Shown here piece by piece: positions 43,396 to 54,075 of a stretch of DNA of 64,000 bases. The translations under genes and the position numbers were made by a program. Below the pieces are notes generated by a model. The model saw only the letters and a program-made list of their open reading frames with translations, had not been told where the DNA came from and did no database searches. The stretch is from Desulfobulbaceae bacterium (lineage in GTDB: Bacteria; Desulfobacterota; Desulfobulbia; Desulfobulbales; SURF-16). The stretch is taken from assembly GCA_024637145.1 (NCBI GenBank), contig JAGXFQ010000036.1, forward strand, positions 62,001-126,000, given 5' to 3'. Position 1 is the first letter of the stretch. Every line of letters begins with the position of its first letter.

Positions 43396-43841
43396 TGCAG
43401 CTCCTTGGCCGCCACCAGAAAGGTGACCAGCTCTTCAGCAGCGGCACTTTGCAGCAGGCTGCGATTGTTGCGGTGGCGCAGAAAGCGGCAGAGAGTGGCC
43501 AGCACCTGCAGATATTTCTGGGAGGCCTGCACCGGGGCCACCATCATAAAGATGAGATGGACCAGCTGATGGTCCGGTGCTCCCCACTGTATGCCGGCCT
43601 GACTGCGGCCAAAACAGACCTCAATCTCCGAGGCCACCGTCAGCTTGGCGTGGGGTATGGCAATGCCGGGCTCAATGGCCGTGGAGCCCACCGTCTCCCG
43701 CTCCAGCAGGGCCGCCTGCACTGCCTCCTGATCTAAAGCCGTGAACATTGCCGCCATCTCAGCCAGGACTGCCCGCTTGGAGGTGGCTGCCAAGGCGGCA
43801 TTAATGTGGGAGGGCTGGATCAGGCTGCTCACGATTCTCAA
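43392..43841 (-). CDS. ptsN: Nitrogen PTS enzyme IIA
   Basis: 149 residues of the PtsN/fructose-IIA fold. The phospho-His is in GIAIPHAKL (about 64) and ETVGSTAIEPG precedes it. It follows rpoN without a gap and overlaps rapZ. Part of the regulatory nitrogen PTS, not of sugar uptake. The hpf gene often found between rpoN and ptsN is missing. Confidence 0.94.
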   Translation of the reverse strand: MRIVSSLIQPSHINAALAATSKRAVLAEMAAMFTALDQEAVQAALLERETVGSTAIEPGIAIPHAKLTVASEIEVCFGRSQAGIQWGAPDHQLVHLIFMMVAPVQASQKYLQVLATLCRFLRHRNNRSLLQSAAAEELVTFLVAAKELQ

Positions 43842-45305
43842 CTATTTAAGTTTAGGTTTTTTGCGAAACTTGGAAGAAAGGATGCCGAGCTGCTCTCGAT
43901 ATTTGGCAACGGTACGCCGGGCCAACTTGATATTATCCTTGGCAAAGATATCGGCCAGGGCCTTGTCAGAAAGGGGTTTGTCCGAATTTTCAGCCTGGAT
44001 GAGCTGCCGGATCCGCTGCCGAATGCTCTCGGAGGAGAGGGCGTCACCACCCCCTTTGCGGGCAATGGAAGAGTTGAAAAAATATTTCAATTCAAAGGTG
44101 CCCTGGGGGGTGTGGACATATTTATTACTGGTCACCCGGCTGATCGTTGATTCATGCATACTGATATCTTCGGCAACATCACGCAGCACCAGGGGTTTGA
44201 GGTGGGACACCCCGTTTTCAAAAAAATCGTACTGAAATTTGAGGATCGATTCCATGACCCGATAGATGGTGCGCTGGCGCTGCTGGATACTTTTAATGAG
44301 CCAGGCGGCAGAGCGCATCTTCTCCTGGATATATTCCCGGGTCTCGGCCGGGGTATTGGCCTGCTTTTTCAAAATATCCCGGTAATAGGAGCTTATTTTG
44401 AGCCTGGGCAGACCGTCGTCATTCAAAAGAATGACATATTCGTCATCCACCTTCTGCAGGGTCACATCCGGGGTGATGTAATGGGGCTCTTCATCTGAAT
44501 AGGCCCAGCCGGGATGGGGGTCAAGGCCGACAATAACGGCAACAGCAGCCACCACGTCTTCAACGGAACGACGAAGGGCCCGGGCAATGGCGATATAATT
44601 CTTGGTCTCCAGAAGATGCAGCTGCTCTTTGATAATCTCACAGGGCAGGTCATCCTTTAAGTCCAGCCGCTCAAGCTGCAACAGCAGGGATTCCTGAACA
44701 TTGCGGGCCGCCACCCCGGCCGGGTCCATCTCCTGGATCACCTCCAGGACGTAATGGACATCATCCAGGTCATGACCGCTCAGCTGGGCAATCTCGGCAA
44801 GGTCCGCCTCCAGAAACCCTTCCCGGCTCAAATTACCGAGAATATGCTCGCCCAGCTCCTTTTCCTCATCGCTGAGATCGGTGAGGGTGAGCTGCCAGCG
44901 CAAATGGGACTGCAGATTGGGCTTTGCACTCAAGATATCGAGGCGGGACGGCATCTCATCACCATCACCCCGGGGCCGATAGGAGGAAATGGGCTCATAC
45001 TCGTTAGCGTAGTCGGACCAGTCTATATCGTTGATGGTGGAGGTGTTTTCCAGGTTGACCTCACTGGTCCGCTCCGGGGCGGGGGACTCTCTCTGATCAG
45101 GGGCGGCCTCAGCGGCCGGGGCCGGCCCTTCGGCATTGAGGGATGAAAAATCATCATCCAGGACCGGATTCTGCTCGATCTCCTGCTGGATGGTATCAAC
45201 GAGCTCAAGACGCCCCAGCTGCAGGAGCTTGATGGCCTGCTGGAGCTGAGGGGTCATGACCAGCTGCTGGGAAAGCTTGAGTGACTGTCTGAGTTCTAGC
45301 GCCAT
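43842..45305 (-). CDS. rpoN: RNA polymerase sigma-54 factor
   Basis: 487 residues. Region I is Gln/Leu-rich (LRQSLKLSQQLVMTPQLQQAIKLLQL), followed by an acidic region II, the core-binding domain, a DNA-binding HTH (DISMHESTISRVTSNKYVHTPQG) and the RpoN box ARRTVAKYRE near the C-terminus. It recognises -24/-12 promoters such as the one upstream of amtB and needs enhancer-binding ATPases, none of which is encoded in this window. Confidence 0.97.
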   Translation of the reverse strand: MALELRQSLKLSQQLVMTPQLQQAIKLLQLGRLELVDTIQQEIEQNPVLDDDFSSLNAEGPAPAAEAAPDQRESPAPERTSEVNLENTSTINDIDWSDYANEYEPISSYRPRGDGDEMPSRLDILSAKPNLQSHLRWQLTLTDLSDEEKELGEHILGNLSREGFLEADLAEIAQLSGHDLDDVHYVLEVIQEMDPAGVAARNVQESLLLQLERLDLKDDLPCEIIKEQLHLLETKNYIAIARALRRSVEDVVAAVAVIVGLDPHPGWAYSDEEPHYITPDVTLQKVDDEYVILLNDDGLPRLKISSYYRDILKKQANTPAETREYIQEKMRSAAWLIKSIQQRQRTIYRVMESILKFQYDFFENGVSHLKPLVLRDVAEDISMHESTISRVTSNKYVHTPQGTFELKYFFNSSIARKGGGDALSSESIRQRIRQLIQAENSDKPLSDKALADIFAKDNIKLARRTVAKYREQLGILSSKFRKKPKLK

Positions 45306-45332
45306 TTTTCTGCCTCCATGCAGAAAATAATC

Positions 45333-46055
45333 CTACATGGAAAAGTCGAGGCCCAGGTAGATTTCCCGGGCCGCATTATCATTAATAATCTCTTCGGGGG
45401 TGCCGCTGGTCAAAATCTGGCCACTGCTGACAATGTAGGCAAAATCGCAGACAGAGAGGGTTTCGCGGACATTATGATCGGATATCAAGACACCTAATCC
45501 CTTTTCCTTGAGCTTCTTTATAATCTCCTGGAGATCAGCCACCGACAGGGGATCAATACCGGCAAAAGGTTCATCAAGAAGGATGAACTGGGGCCTGGTG
45601 GCCAGGGCCCGCATAATCTCCACCCGCCGCCGTTCCCCGCCGGAAAGGGCATGCCCCATGTTCTTGGCCAAATATTCGATCTTCAGGTCGGCCATGAGCT
45701 CGTCGGTGCGCTGGCGGATCTCCTGGCGCGGCACACCCAGGGGCTCCAGGACAATGCGGACATTCTCCTCAACGGTGAGTTTTTTAAAGACCGAAGGGTC
45801 CTGGGCCAGATAGGAGATGCCGAGCAGGGCCCGCTTATGGATGGGCAGGTCGGTAATTTCCCTGTCGTCCATGAACACCGAGCCCGAGGTGGGCCGCACA
45901 AAGCCGGCAATGGTGTAAAAAGAGGTGGTCTTCCCCGCCCCGTTGGGGCCCAGCATGCCGATAATCGAGCCGGTCTCCACGCGCAGGTTGACCCCGTCCA
46001 CCACCCGGCGTTTATTATACTCTTTGACGATATCCCTAGTTTCCAGCATCGCCAT
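45333..46055 (-). CDS. lptB: LPS export ABC transporter ATP-binding protein
   Basis: 240 residues from the ATG at 46055 (AGAGGA eight bases upstream; MAMLETRDIVKEY). Walker A GPNGAGKT, Q-loop LAQDPSVF, signature LSGGERRR, Walker B FILLDEPFAGID and switch His SDHNVRET are all typical of LptB. It powers LPS extraction by LptB2FG. It overlaps the lptA 3' end by about 20 bases; rpoN follows 27 bases downstream. Confidence 0.96.
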   Translation of the reverse strand: MAMLETRDIVKEYNKRRVVDGVNLRVETGSIIGMLGPNGAGKTTSFYTIAGFVRPTSGSVFMDDREITDLPIHKRALLGISYLAQDPSVFKKLTVEENVRIVLEPLGVPRQEIRQRTDELMADLKIEYLAKNMGHALSGGERRRVEIMRALATRPQFILLDEPFAGIDPLSVADLQEIIKKLKEKGLGVLISDHNVRETLSVCDFAYIVSSGQILTSGTPEEIINDNAAREIYLGLDFSM

Positions 46056-46662
46056 GGTCGGCATCCTCTTGCTGTTGATCTCCGGCAGCCGGGCTCTCTT
46101 CGGCGGCAGCGGCATCGGCATCCGTTGCAGCACCATCGGCCGGATAAAAATAGCCCACCACCCGTCCATCCTTCTTCTTGTCAGGGACAATGACCGTGGA
46201 ACCTTTGGCCAGGTCCATCTCCACCCGGTGGCCGGTTACCATGTTATTATTCTGGATAATCTTGGCATTGCCGGTGATGATAACCTTGCCGGTACCGGAA
46301 AAATATTCAGCCTCATCACCGGTGGCGACAAAATCGGCCTGGATAATCTCCACATGCCCCTTGGCATGCATTCTTTGGATCTGGGGCTGGGCCTGTTCAC
46401 CAGCCGGCTTTGCCCCCCCCTGCTCGGCGTGATAGACGGTCATCTCATCCGCGTTGATCTTCAGTTCACCCTGCGTGGCCTTGACCTTGCCGACAAAAAC
46501 AACAGCCCGTTCCTTTTCCCCGGAGATCATCTTGTCCGCCTCAATATGGATGGGGGTCTGGGGCGAGGACCCTGACAGGGCCTCTGCCTGCAGGCCCGGC
46601 GGCAACAGGAGGCCGGCGGCCAGACAGGAAAAAACAAAAAAGAGCTTGAGGCGAATCATCAT
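46036..46662 (-). CDS. lptA: Periplasmic LPS transport protein LptA
   Basis: 208 residues. Signal peptide 1-27. OstA/LptA beta-jellyroll with PIHIEADKMISGEKERAVVFVGKV, GELKINADEM and GTGKVIITGNAKIIQNNNMVTGHRVEMDL. The C-terminal about 35 residues are Ala/Asp-rich and look disordered. It forms the periplasmic LPS bridge. No lptC or kds gene lies upstream; the next gene, argB, is divergent. Confidence 0.92.
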   Translation of the reverse strand: MMIRLKLFFVFSCLAAGLLLPPGLQAEALSGSSPQTPIHIEADKMISGEKERAVVFVGKVKATQGELKINADEMTVYHAEQGGAKPAGEQAQPQIQRMHAKGHVEIIQADFVATGDEAEYFSGTGKVIITGNAKIIQNNNMVTGHRVEMDLAKGSTVIVPDKKKDGRVVGYFYPADGAATDADAAAAEESPAAGDQQQEDADHGDAGN

Positions 46663-46992
46663 CGTATTTACCCGCGTATTTACCCGGAAAAAAGAGAAAG
46701 CATTCCCCTTAGATTAAGAGTTGGCAGTAAAATTGCAAGACAAAAGTGCGGATCTGCTTAAAAGAACAATTTTCTGAAATTTTATATAATAAAATCAAAA
46801 TGTTGCCCCAAGGACATTCCAACAACGATTCTGGCGCCTCCTGGCCGCTCTCCCCAAAAAGTCTTTTAGTGACCAGTTTTGTCACTTTATGGTAGGATGG
46901 CGGGCTTGCAACCGTGGTAAAATCTTCTTCTGCCGCGGCCGGATAGGGCCCCTGCTGCCCCGAAGACATTCATAAATAAAGGATTAACCAAG
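46663..46992. other. Divergent intergenic region lptA/argB, 330 bp
   Basis: AT-rich next to lptA. Holds an AGTGAC-N7-GTCACT inverted repeat at 46868-46886 that could be an operator. An 86-codon minus-strand frame (46709-46969) has no family features and is not called. Confidence 0.5.
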
Positions 46993-47874
46993 ATGGCTGA
47001 TGGAAACGACACAGCGCGGATTCTCATAGAGTCGCTGCCCTATATAAAGGAATTTTTTGGCAAGACCGTGGTGATCAAATATGGCGGCCACGCCATGGTG
47101 GACGAGGAACTGAAAAAGAACTTCGCCCTGGACATTATTCTCATGAAATACATCGGCATCAATCCGGTGATCGTGCATGGCGGCGGCCCCCAGATCAACA
47201 AATTCCTCCAGAAGATGAATATCATCTCCGACTATGTGGACGGCATGCGGGTCACGGACGGTGAGACCATGGATGTGGTGGAGATGGTGCTGGTGGGCAA
47301 GGTCAATAAAGAGATTGTCGGCCTCATCAATTATCATGGCGGCCGGGCCATCGGCCTCTCCGGCCGTGACGGTGACCTGATCCAGGCCCGCAAGATGCAA
47401 ATCATGAGATCCCTGGGGCAGGATGCCCCACCGGAACTCATTGACCTGGGTCGGGTGGGGGAGGTAACCCACGTCAATCCGGAGGTTCTCCTCACCCTGG
47501 CCACCAGGGATTTCATTCCGGTGATTGCGCCGGTGGGGGTGGGCGACAAGGGCCAGTCCTATAACATCAACGCCGACCTGGTGGCCGGGGCCATTGCCGC
47601 TGAACTCAAGGCGGAAAAGCTGATCCTGCTCACCGATGTTGCCGGCGTTCTCAACGAGGCCAAAGAGATCATCTCCTCCATGACCAGGGAGGAGGCCGAC
47701 AGCCTCATTAAGGCCGGCATTGCCGCCGGCGGCATGATTCCCAAAATTCGCTGCTGCCAGGACGCCCTGGGCGGCGGCGTGGGCAAGGCCCATATCCTTG
47801 ACGGCCGGGTGCTCCACGCCCTGCTCCTGGAAATCTTTACCCGGCAAGGGATCGGCACGGAGATCACCCTATGA
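46993..47874 (+). CDS. argB: Acetylglutamate kinase
   Basis: 293 residues. Phosphate-binding Lys in [47 protein letters not shown] and GGMIPKI. Second step of arginine synthesis. Whether it is arginine-inhibited (N-terminal helix) cannot be settled, though the N-terminus [19 protein letters not shown] resembles the inhibitable hexameric type. The stop overlaps argD (ATGA). Confidence 0.97.
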   Translation: MADGNDTARILIESLPYIKEFFGKTVVIKYGGHAMVDEELKKNFALDIILMKYIGINPVIVHGGGPQINKFLQKMNIISDYVDGMRVTDGETMDVVEMVLVGKVNKEIVGLINYHGGRAIGLSGRDGDLIQARKMQIMRSLGQDAPPELIDLGRVGEVTHVNPEVLLTLATRDFIPVIAPVGVGDKGQSYNINADLVAGAIAAELKAEKLILLTDVAGVLNEAKEIISSMTREEADSLIKAGIAAGGMIPKIRCCQDALGGGVGKAHILDGRVLHALLLEIFTRQGIGTEITL

Positions 47875-49058
47875 AAAATCTGATTGATATCAGCAACGAG
47901 CTTTTCATCAATACCTACAGCCGCCATCCCGCTGTCATGGTGGAGGGCAAGGGCTGCCGCCTCAAGGATGCCAAAGGCAACAACTATCTTGATTTTACCG
48001 CCGGGATTGCCGTCTGCAGTCTGGGCCACTGTCATCCCGTGGTCACGGAGGCCATCTGCCGGCAGGCTGGCAGACTGGTGCACACCTCCAACCTCTATCA
48101 CACCATGCCCCAGATCGAACTGGCCAGCCTGCTGGTGGAGAACTCCTTTGCCGACAAGGTTTTTCTGGCCAACAGCGGCGCCGAGGCCAACGAGGCCGCC
48201 ATCAAGCTGGCCAGAAAGCATGGCGGCACCGGCTGTTTTGAAATCATCTCCCTGGAAGGCTCCTTTCACGGCCGCACCCTGGCCACGGTGGCGGCAACGG
48301 GCCAGCGCAAGTTCCACCACGGCTACGAGCCCCTGCCGGTGGGTTTCTACCATGCCCCCTTTGGTGATATTGAGGCCATGGAGAGGCTGATCACCAACAA
48401 GACCTGTGCCATCCTGGTGGAACCCCTGCAGGGCGAGGGCGGTGTCCGACCCCTGGAACACAAATATCTGCAGGCCATCCGCACCCTCTGCGACAAGCAC
48501 TCCATCCTCCTTATTCTTGACGAGATCCAGGTGGGCATGGGCCGCACCGGCACCCTGTTTGCCCATGAACAGTACGGCATCAGGCCCGACATCCTGACCT
48601 GCGCCAAGGCCCTGGGCAACGGCATGCCCATCGGCGCCCTGCTCACCACCAACAAGGTGGCAGGTTCCTTTAAGCCCGGCGACCATGCCTCCACCTTTGG
48701 CGGCAATCCCGTGGCCTGCGCCGCGGCCGTGGCGGTCCTCAAGACCATGACCAGCGCCGGCTTTTTGGAGGGTGTCCGCAGCCGGGGTGAGCATCTCCAC
48801 AAATGCCTCAAATCCATTGCCGACCAGTACGACCGCCTCTGCCGGGGCGTGCGCGGCCAGGGCCTGATCCAGGGCCTGGTCCTTGATGACAAGGTCGCTG
48901 ACCGGGCCGGGGAAATCGTCTCCACCCTCTTTAAGGCCGGGGTCCTGATTACCCTGGCCGGGGGCAAGGTGTTGCGCTGCACGCCGCCGCTCATTGTCAC
49001 CATTGAGGAGATCGATGCCATGGCCTCGGTGCTGGAAGAGGTGATCTCCACTCTGTGA
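47871..49058 (+). CDS. argD: Acetylornithine aminotransferase
   Basis: 395 residues, class III PLP enzyme: [41 protein letters not shown] and the PLP Lys in [14 protein letters not shown] (about 248). It converts N-acetylglutamate semialdehyde to acetylornithine and may also serve as succinyl-DAP aminotransferase in lysine synthesis. A strong terminator follows. Confidence 0.96.
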   Translation: MKNLIDISNELFINTYSRHPAVMVEGKGCRLKDAKGNNYLDFTAGIAVCSLGHCHPVVTEAICRQAGRLVHTSNLYHTMPQIELASLLVENSFADKVFLANSGAEANEAAIKLARKHGGTGCFEIISLEGSFHGRTLATVAATGQRKFHHGYEPLPVGFYHAPFGDIEAMERLITNKTCAILVEPLQGEGGVRPLEHKYLQAIRTLCDKHSILLILDEIQVGMGRTGTLFAHEQYGIRPDILTCAKALGNGMPIGALLTTNKVAGSFKPGDHASTFGGNPVACAAAVAVLKTMTSAGFLEGVRSRGEHLHKCLKSIADQYDRLCRGVRGQGLIQGLVLDDKVADRAGEIVSTLFKAGVLITLAGGKVLRCTPPLIVTIEEIDAMASVLEEVISTL

Positions 49059-49082
49059 TTCTCTCGGTCAAAAAGGGGTGAC

Positions 49083-49112
49083 AAGGCACTGGTATTTCCA
49101 GTGCCTTTTTTT
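49083..49112 (+). terminator. Rho-independent terminator after argD
   Basis: GGCACTGG/CCAGTGCC stem around a TATTT loop, then T7. It ends the argBD transcript, so argF needs its own promoter in the 180 bases that follow. Confidence 0.9.
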
Positions 49113-49293
49113 ATGGCCGCAGCCGGGGCCCTGCTCCATAAGTGGTTATCAATAGGATTTTTTCCTGTCTTTGCCAAAAAGAACTTTCAAAACAAAGGGA
49201 TTTTATGTATGCATACGTATTTGTGCAGGGCCGCCTTTTTCCGTCTAAAGGAAAAACCCGGCAAGACTCATCTTACCGCCTTCACACCTCATA

Positions 49294-50217
49294 ATGACAA
49301 CACATCTTATCTCCCTCTGGGACTTCAACAAAGACGAGCTGCACTCCTACATTTCCCGCGCTCTCGTTTTAAAGAAAGAGGCACAGCAAGGCATCCGCGG
49401 CCACCAGCTGGCGGACAAGACCCTGGGGATGATCTTCGAGAAACCGTCAACCCGTACCCGGGTATCCTTTGAGGCCGCCATGTACGCCATGGGCGGCCAG
49501 GTCATCTATCTTTCCGGCAAAGACACCCAGCTCTCCCGCAATGAGCCTTTAAAGGATATGGCCCGGGTCATGTCCCGCTACGTGGACGCCCTGGTGGTCC
49601 GCACCTTTGGCCAGGACATTGTCGACGAACTGGCCGCCTATGCCACGGTGCCGGTGATAAACGCCCTCACCGCCCTCTTCCACCCCTGCCAGATCTTAAG
49701 CGACATCATGACCATCATGGAGGTCAAGAAAAAGCCCCTGGAAGATTTGAAGATTGCCTGGGTGGGTGACGGCAATAATATGGCCAATACCTGGATCCAG
49801 GCGGCCTGCCGTTTTGGTTTTGAACTGACTCTGGCCTGCCCGGCCGGCTATGAGCCGGATGCGGCTATTCTGGCCACGGCCCAGCAAGAGGCCGGCAAGC
49901 CCATCACGGTGGTGCGCGACCCCAAAGAGGCCATAGAAAATGCCGACGTGGTCAACTGTGATGTCTGGGCCTCCATGGGCCAGGAGGATGAACAGGATGA
50001 ACGGCTGGGGGGTATTTTCCAGCCCTACCAGGTTAACCGCGCCCTGCTGGCCGCCGGCCCTGCGGAGCTCATTGTCCTCCACTGTCTGCCCGCCCACCGC
50101 GGCGAAGAGATCACCGACGAGGTCCTGGAGGGCTCCCAATGCGTGGCCTGGGAGCAGGCGGAGAACAAGATGCACATCCACAAGGCCATCCTGGAAAAAC
50201 ATATCCTGGAAGGATAA
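49294..50217 (+). CDS. argF: Ornithine carbamoyltransferase
   Basis: 307 residues. Carbamoyl-phosphate loop [11 protein letters not shown] (about 49), FHPCQ, and the ornithine site [11 protein letters not shown] (about 262). Makes citrulline. The upstream leader holds a GTATGCATAC palindrome at 49207-49216, a possible operator, though it does not fit the ArgR box well. Confidence 0.97.
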   Translation: MTTHLISLWDFNKDELHSYISRALVLKKEAQQGIRGHQLADKTLGMIFEKPSTRTRVSFEAAMYAMGGQVIYLSGKDTQLSRNEPLKDMARVMSRYVDALVVRTFGQDIVDELAAYATVPVINALTALFHPCQILSDIMTIMEVKKKPLEDLKIAWVGDGNNMANTWIQAACRFGFELTLACPAGYEPDAAILATAQQEAGKPITVVRDPKEAIENADVVNCDVWASMGQEDEQDERLGGIFQPYQVNRALLAAGPAELIVLHCLPAHRGEEITDEVLEGSQCVAWEQAENKMHIHKAILEKHILEG

Positions 50218-50302
50218 CATCCTTCCCACTCTACAGATCTTGGTTACGGATCTGCCCGCCAAAAGGGATCTTTGGCAGGCGATCCAAAAAAAGGAATTTA
50301 TT

Positions 50303-51508
50303 ATGGCAGCAGACGTCAACAAAATAGTTCTGGCCTACTCCGGCGGCCTGGACACCTCGGTTATTCTGAAATGGCTGCAGGAAGAGTATCAATGCCCCAT
50401 TATCGCCTATGCCGCTGATGTGGGCCAACAGGAAGATTGGGATGCGGTCCGGGAAAAAGGCCTGGCCACCGGCGCCGAAAAGGTGATCATCTCCGATCTG
50501 CGGCAGGAATTCGTCACCGACTATATCTTTCCGGCCTTCCGGGCCAATGCCATCTACGAAGGCGCCTACCTCCTCGGCACCTCTCTGGCCCGCCCCCTTA
50601 TCGCCAAGGAGCAGGTGCGCATTGCCCAGGAAGAAGGGGCGGACGCTGTCAGCCACGGTGCCACCGGCAAGGGCAATGACCAGGTCCGTTTCGAGCTGGG
50701 CTACCTGGCCTTGAACCCTAAACTGAAGATCATCGCGCCCTGGCGCTTCTGGGACCTCAACTCCCGCACCAAGCTGGTGGCCTATGCCAAGGAGCGCGGC
50801 ATCCCGGTGCCCACCACCAAGAAAAACCCCTACAGCTCAGACGAGAACATCCTCCATATCAGTTTTGAAGGCGGTCTCCTGGAAGATCCCTGGAATGAGC
50901 CGGAAGAGTCGATGTTCAAGCTCTCCGTCTCCCCGGAAAGGGCCCCGGACACGCCCACCTATATCGAGATGGAATTTGAGCAGGGCACCCCCGTGGCCAT
51001 TAACGGCAGGCGGCTGCCGCCGGTGGAGCTCTTTGCCACCTTGAACAGACTGGGGGGCGAAAACGGCATCGGCCGTCTGGACCTGGTGGAAAACCGCTTT
51101 GTGGGCATGAAGTCCCGCGGCGTCTACGAGACCCCGGGGGGCACCATCCTGCGCGCCGCCCACCGCGACCTGGAGACCATCACCCTGGACCGCGAGGTCA
51201 TGAAGATCCGCGACTCCCTGGTGCCCCGCTACTCCGAGCTCATCTATAACGGTTTCTGGTTCTCACCGGAGATGGAGCTCATGCAAAAGACTATGGATGA
51301 GGCGCAGCGCCCCGTAAACGGCGTGGTCCGTCTCAAGCTCTACAAGGGCAACTGCATCCCGGTGGGCCGCAAGTCGGACAACTCCCTCTACCAGGCGAGC
51401 TTTGCCACCTTTGAAGAGGACGAGGTCTACACCCAGTCTGACGCCGAAGGCTTTATCCGCTTGAACGCCCTGCGCATGACCATGCGGGCCCTAGCGGGTA
51501 GAAGTTAA
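50303..51508 (+). CDS. argG: Argininosuccinate synthase
   Basis: 401 residues from the ATG at 50303, preceded by AAGGA. P-loop-like [26 protein letters not shown], and WRFWDLNSR typical of class I ArgG. Joins citrulline and aspartate with ATP. It lies 85 bases after argF. Confidence 0.97.
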   Translation: MAADVNKIVLAYSGGLDTSVILKWLQEEYQCPIIAYAADVGQQEDWDAVREKGLATGAEKVIISDLRQEFVTDYIFPAFRANAIYEGAYLLGTSLARPLIAKEQVRIAQEEGADAVSHGATGKGNDQVRFELGYLALNPKLKIIAPWRFWDLNSRTKLVAYAKERGIPVPTTKKNPYSSDENILHISFEGGLLEDPWNEPEESMFKLSVSPERAPDTPTYIEMEFEQGTPVAINGRRLPPVELFATLNRLGGENGIGRLDLVENRFVGMKSRGVYETPGGTILRAAHRDLETITLDREVMKIRDSLVPRYSELIYNGFWFSPEMELMQKTMDEAQRPVNGVVRLKLYKGNCIPVGRKSDNSLYQASFATFEEDEVYTQSDAEGFIRLNALRMTMRALAGRS

Positions 51509-51617
51509 AGCAATAGAGAATGTAGAGGAGGTAAAGAATCCCTTCTGCCACTTCTCTACCTCCTTCTAACTTCTCTACCTTCTTCTAACTTCTTTAATTT
51601 TTCACATTCTTGACTCA
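51509..51617. repeat. Purine-run/pyrimidine-run intergenic repeat between argG and argH
   Basis: A purine-rich stretch (GTAGAGGAGGTAAAGAA) is followed by a pyrimidine-rich stretch with repeated TTCTCTACC(T)TTCTAAC units about 19 bases apart. The two can pair as an imperfect long hairpin. A related sequence lies before dapF. Confidence 0.65.
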
Positions 51618-53012
51618 ATGAACAACGAAAAAAAAATGTGGGGCGGCCGCTTTGCAGAGAAGACCGCCGCCTCGGTGGAGGCCTTCTCCGCCTCCATCCA
51701 CTACGATTGCCGCCTCTACCGCCAGGATATTGCCGGCTCCATGGCCCATGCCAGGATGCTGGCCCATCAGGAGCTGATTACGGCTGAGGAACGGGACCAG
51801 ATCCTCAAGGGTCTGGCCGAGATCGGCGCCGAGATTGAGGCCGGCACCTTCATCTTCCGGCCGGAGCTGGAAGATATCCACATGAATATCGAGAAGGCCC
51901 TGGCCAACAAAATCGGCGATGCCGGGGCTAGGCTCCACACGGCCCGCAGCCGCAATGACCAGGTCAACCTGGACACCCGCCTCTACTTGCGGGAGGTCAC
52001 GGCGGAGATGATCGAGCTGCTCACGGCGGTGCAGAAAAGCTTTGTGGGCCTGGCCCGCACCTATCTCGGCGCGGTGATGCCCGGCTACACCCATCTGCAG
52101 CGGGCCCAGCCGGTCCTCATCTCCCACCACATGCTGGCCTATTATGAGATGTTCGGCCGCGACAAGGAACGGCTGGTGGACGGCCTGAAGAGGATCAACG
52201 TCCTGCCGCTGGGTGCTGCCGCCCTGGCCGGCACCGGCCTGCCCATTGACCGGCACTTTGTGGCCCGCCTGCTTGATTTTCCCCAGATATCGGCCAATTC
52301 CATGGACACGGTGGCTGACCGCGACTTTATCATTGAATTCTGCGCCACCGGCGCCCTGATCCAGCTCCATCTCAGCCGCCTTTCTGAAGAGCTGGTGCTG
52401 TGGAGCTCTGAGGAGTTTAAATTTATCGAGCTGGCGGATGCCTTCTGCACGGGCAGCTCCATCATGCCCCAGAAGAAGAACCCTGATATCCCGGAGCTGA
52501 TCCGCGGTAAGTCGGGCCGGGTGGTGGGCAACCTCATGGCCCTGCTCACCCTGCTCAAGGGGCTGCCCATGACCTATAACCGGGACCTCCAAGAAGACAA
52601 GGAGCCCCTCTTTGACACCATTGATACGGTGGGCCAGAGCCTGGCCATCATGGCCGAGCTCCTGGCCAACATGACCTTTTACACCGACCGCCTGGAAGAG
52701 CTCACCAGCGGCGGCGGTTACATGACCGCCACCGACCTGGCCGACTATCTGGTCCGTAAAAATGTGCCCTTCCGCCAGGCCCACGCCATTGTCGGCCAGG
52801 TTGTGGCCTCCTGCCTCCAGCAGAAAAAGGAACTCACCGATCTCTCTTTGGCCGAGCTCAAGGAGTTTTCCGCAACCATTGAAGAGGATGTCTTTGCCGT
52901 GTTGTCGGTGCAGGGCTCGGTGAACAGCCGCCTCTCCCCGGGGGGCACGGCCCGGCAAAGGGTGGAAGAGGCCCTGGCCCTGGCGGAAAAAAATCTTGGA
53001 ATGGTGGCATGA
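51618..53012 (+). CDS. argH: Argininosuccinate lyase
   Basis: 464 residues. Family signature [12 protein letters not shown] (catalytic Ser loop), [10 protein letters not shown] and YTHLQRAQP. Gives arginine and fumarate, the last step. Stop overlaps the lipoprotein gene by four bases. Confidence 0.97.
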   Translation: MNNEKKMWGGRFAEKTAASVEAFSASIHYDCRLYRQDIAGSMAHARMLAHQELITAEERDQILKGLAEIGAEIEAGTFIFRPELEDIHMNIEKALANKIGDAGARLHTARSRNDQVNLDTRLYLREVTAEMIELLTAVQKSFVGLARTYLGAVMPGYTHLQRAQPVLISHHMLAYYEMFGRDKERLVDGLKRINVLPLGAAALAGTGLPIDRHFVARLLDFPQISANSMDTVADRDFIIEFCATGALIQLHLSRLSEELVLWSSEEFKFIELADAFCTGSSIMPQKKNPDIPELIRGKSGRVVGNLMALLTLLKGLPMTYNRDLQEDKEPLFDTIDTVGQSLAIMAELLANMTFYTDRLEELTSGGGYMTATDLADYLVRKNVPFRQAHAIVGQVVASCLQQKKELTDLSLAELKEFSATIEEDVFAVLSVQGSVNSRLSPGGTARQRVEEALALAEKNLGMVA

Positions 53013-54043
53013 AACGGCTGAGCGTCCTTGTGCTGCTGCTGACCCTGGCCGGCCTGGTTGCCGGCTGCGGCCGCAAAACCGCGCCGGTGCCGCCCCAGGC
53101 CGTGGTTGCCGCCCCCATCTCCGACCTGCGCAGCCAGCTTGATGACCAAGGCGCCACCCTGACCTGGACCTACCCGCCGCTTTCGGAAATCGGCACCCGC
53201 ATCGACAACATCCGCACCTTTCTTATCGCCAAGGCCCGCATTCCGGCTGCCGATTATTGCAGCGGCTGTCCGGTGATCTACAATTACCAGTATGAAGTGG
53301 ATGCCCGCGCAGCAGAACCGGGCCAGGAGCTGACCTTTCGCGATACCGAGCTCAAGAGCGGCTTTTACTATCTCTACACAGTCCGCAGCAATTCGGGCTG
53401 GCGCATCGTGAGCCAGGAGTCCAACCGCCTTGCCTTCCAGCGTCAGCCCCCCCTGCTGCCGCCTGCTGATCTCCAGGTGGAGAGCGGGGAAAGCATGCTG
53501 AGCCTCTCCTGGTCCCCGGTGCGCCACCGCACAGACGGTTCGCCGGTGAGCGGCCTGGAGTATCAGGTCTATCGGAGCCGCGACAATAAAAAATTCCGCC
53601 CCCTGGGATTGCCCATAGCAGGGCTTTCCTTGATAGACCCGGCCGTAACCAATGGCCGCACCTATTTTTATCAGGTCAGGGCCGTGGTGAGGGAAGAGGA
53701 AATCATGGCCCTGGGCCGGGTCAGCCAGACCGCCATCGGCATGCCCCTGGACATGACGCCGCCGCCGCCGCCGGCCACTCTGGGGGCTGTGGCGCTCCAG
53801 GAGGGGGTCCAGCTCCACTGGCAGACCTCCCCGGGCCCGGATGTCGCCGGCTACTTTGTCTACCGCATGGGACCAGAGGGCAGCTGGCAGCGCATTGCTA
53901 CCACCCGGGCCGGCTCCATCACCTATGCCGACCTTGCCGAGCTGCCGACCGGTGAATACCGCTACCGGGTCACCGCCTTTGACACGAGCATCCGTCGCAA
54001 CGAGTCTGAACCGTCACCCACTGTGAGCCACACCAGACCATAA
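53009..54043 (+). CDS. Lipoprotein with fibronectin type III-like domains
   Basis: 344 residues. Signal peptide with lipobox LVAGC (Cys about 20). An N-terminal CGRKTAPVPP recalls the short LptM-type leader that often follows argH or precedes lysA. The rest has at least two FnIII-like repeats (about 150-245 and 255-340: LSLSWSPV...YQVYRSRD, VQLHWQTSP...YFVYRMG). Outer-membrane-anchored; function unknown. Translationally coupled to argH; lysA starts 32 bases downstream. Confidence 0.85.
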   Translation: MKRLSVLVLLLTLAGLVAGCGRKTAPVPPQAVVAAPISDLRSQLDDQGATLTWTYPPLSEIGTRIDNIRTFLIAKARIPAADYCSGCPVIYNYQYEVDARAAEPGQELTFRDTELKSGFYYLYTVRSNSGWRIVSQESNRLAFQRQPPLLPPADLQVESGESMLSLSWSPVRHRTDGSPVSGLEYQVYRSRDNKKFRPLGLPIAGLSLIDPAVTNGRTYFYQVRAVVREEEIMALGRVSQTAIGMPLDMTPPPPPATLGAVALQEGVQLHWQTSPGPDVAGYFVYRMGPEGSWQRIATTRAGSITYADLAELPTGEYRYRVTAFDTSIRRNESEPSPTVSHTRP

Positions 54044-54075
54044 TTATCCCCCCAGAATTTAAAAAACAGCTACTC

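Noticed and set aside
46709-46969. 86-codon frame upstream of argB
   Set aside because: No ribosome site or recognisable pattern; lies in the divergent promoter region.
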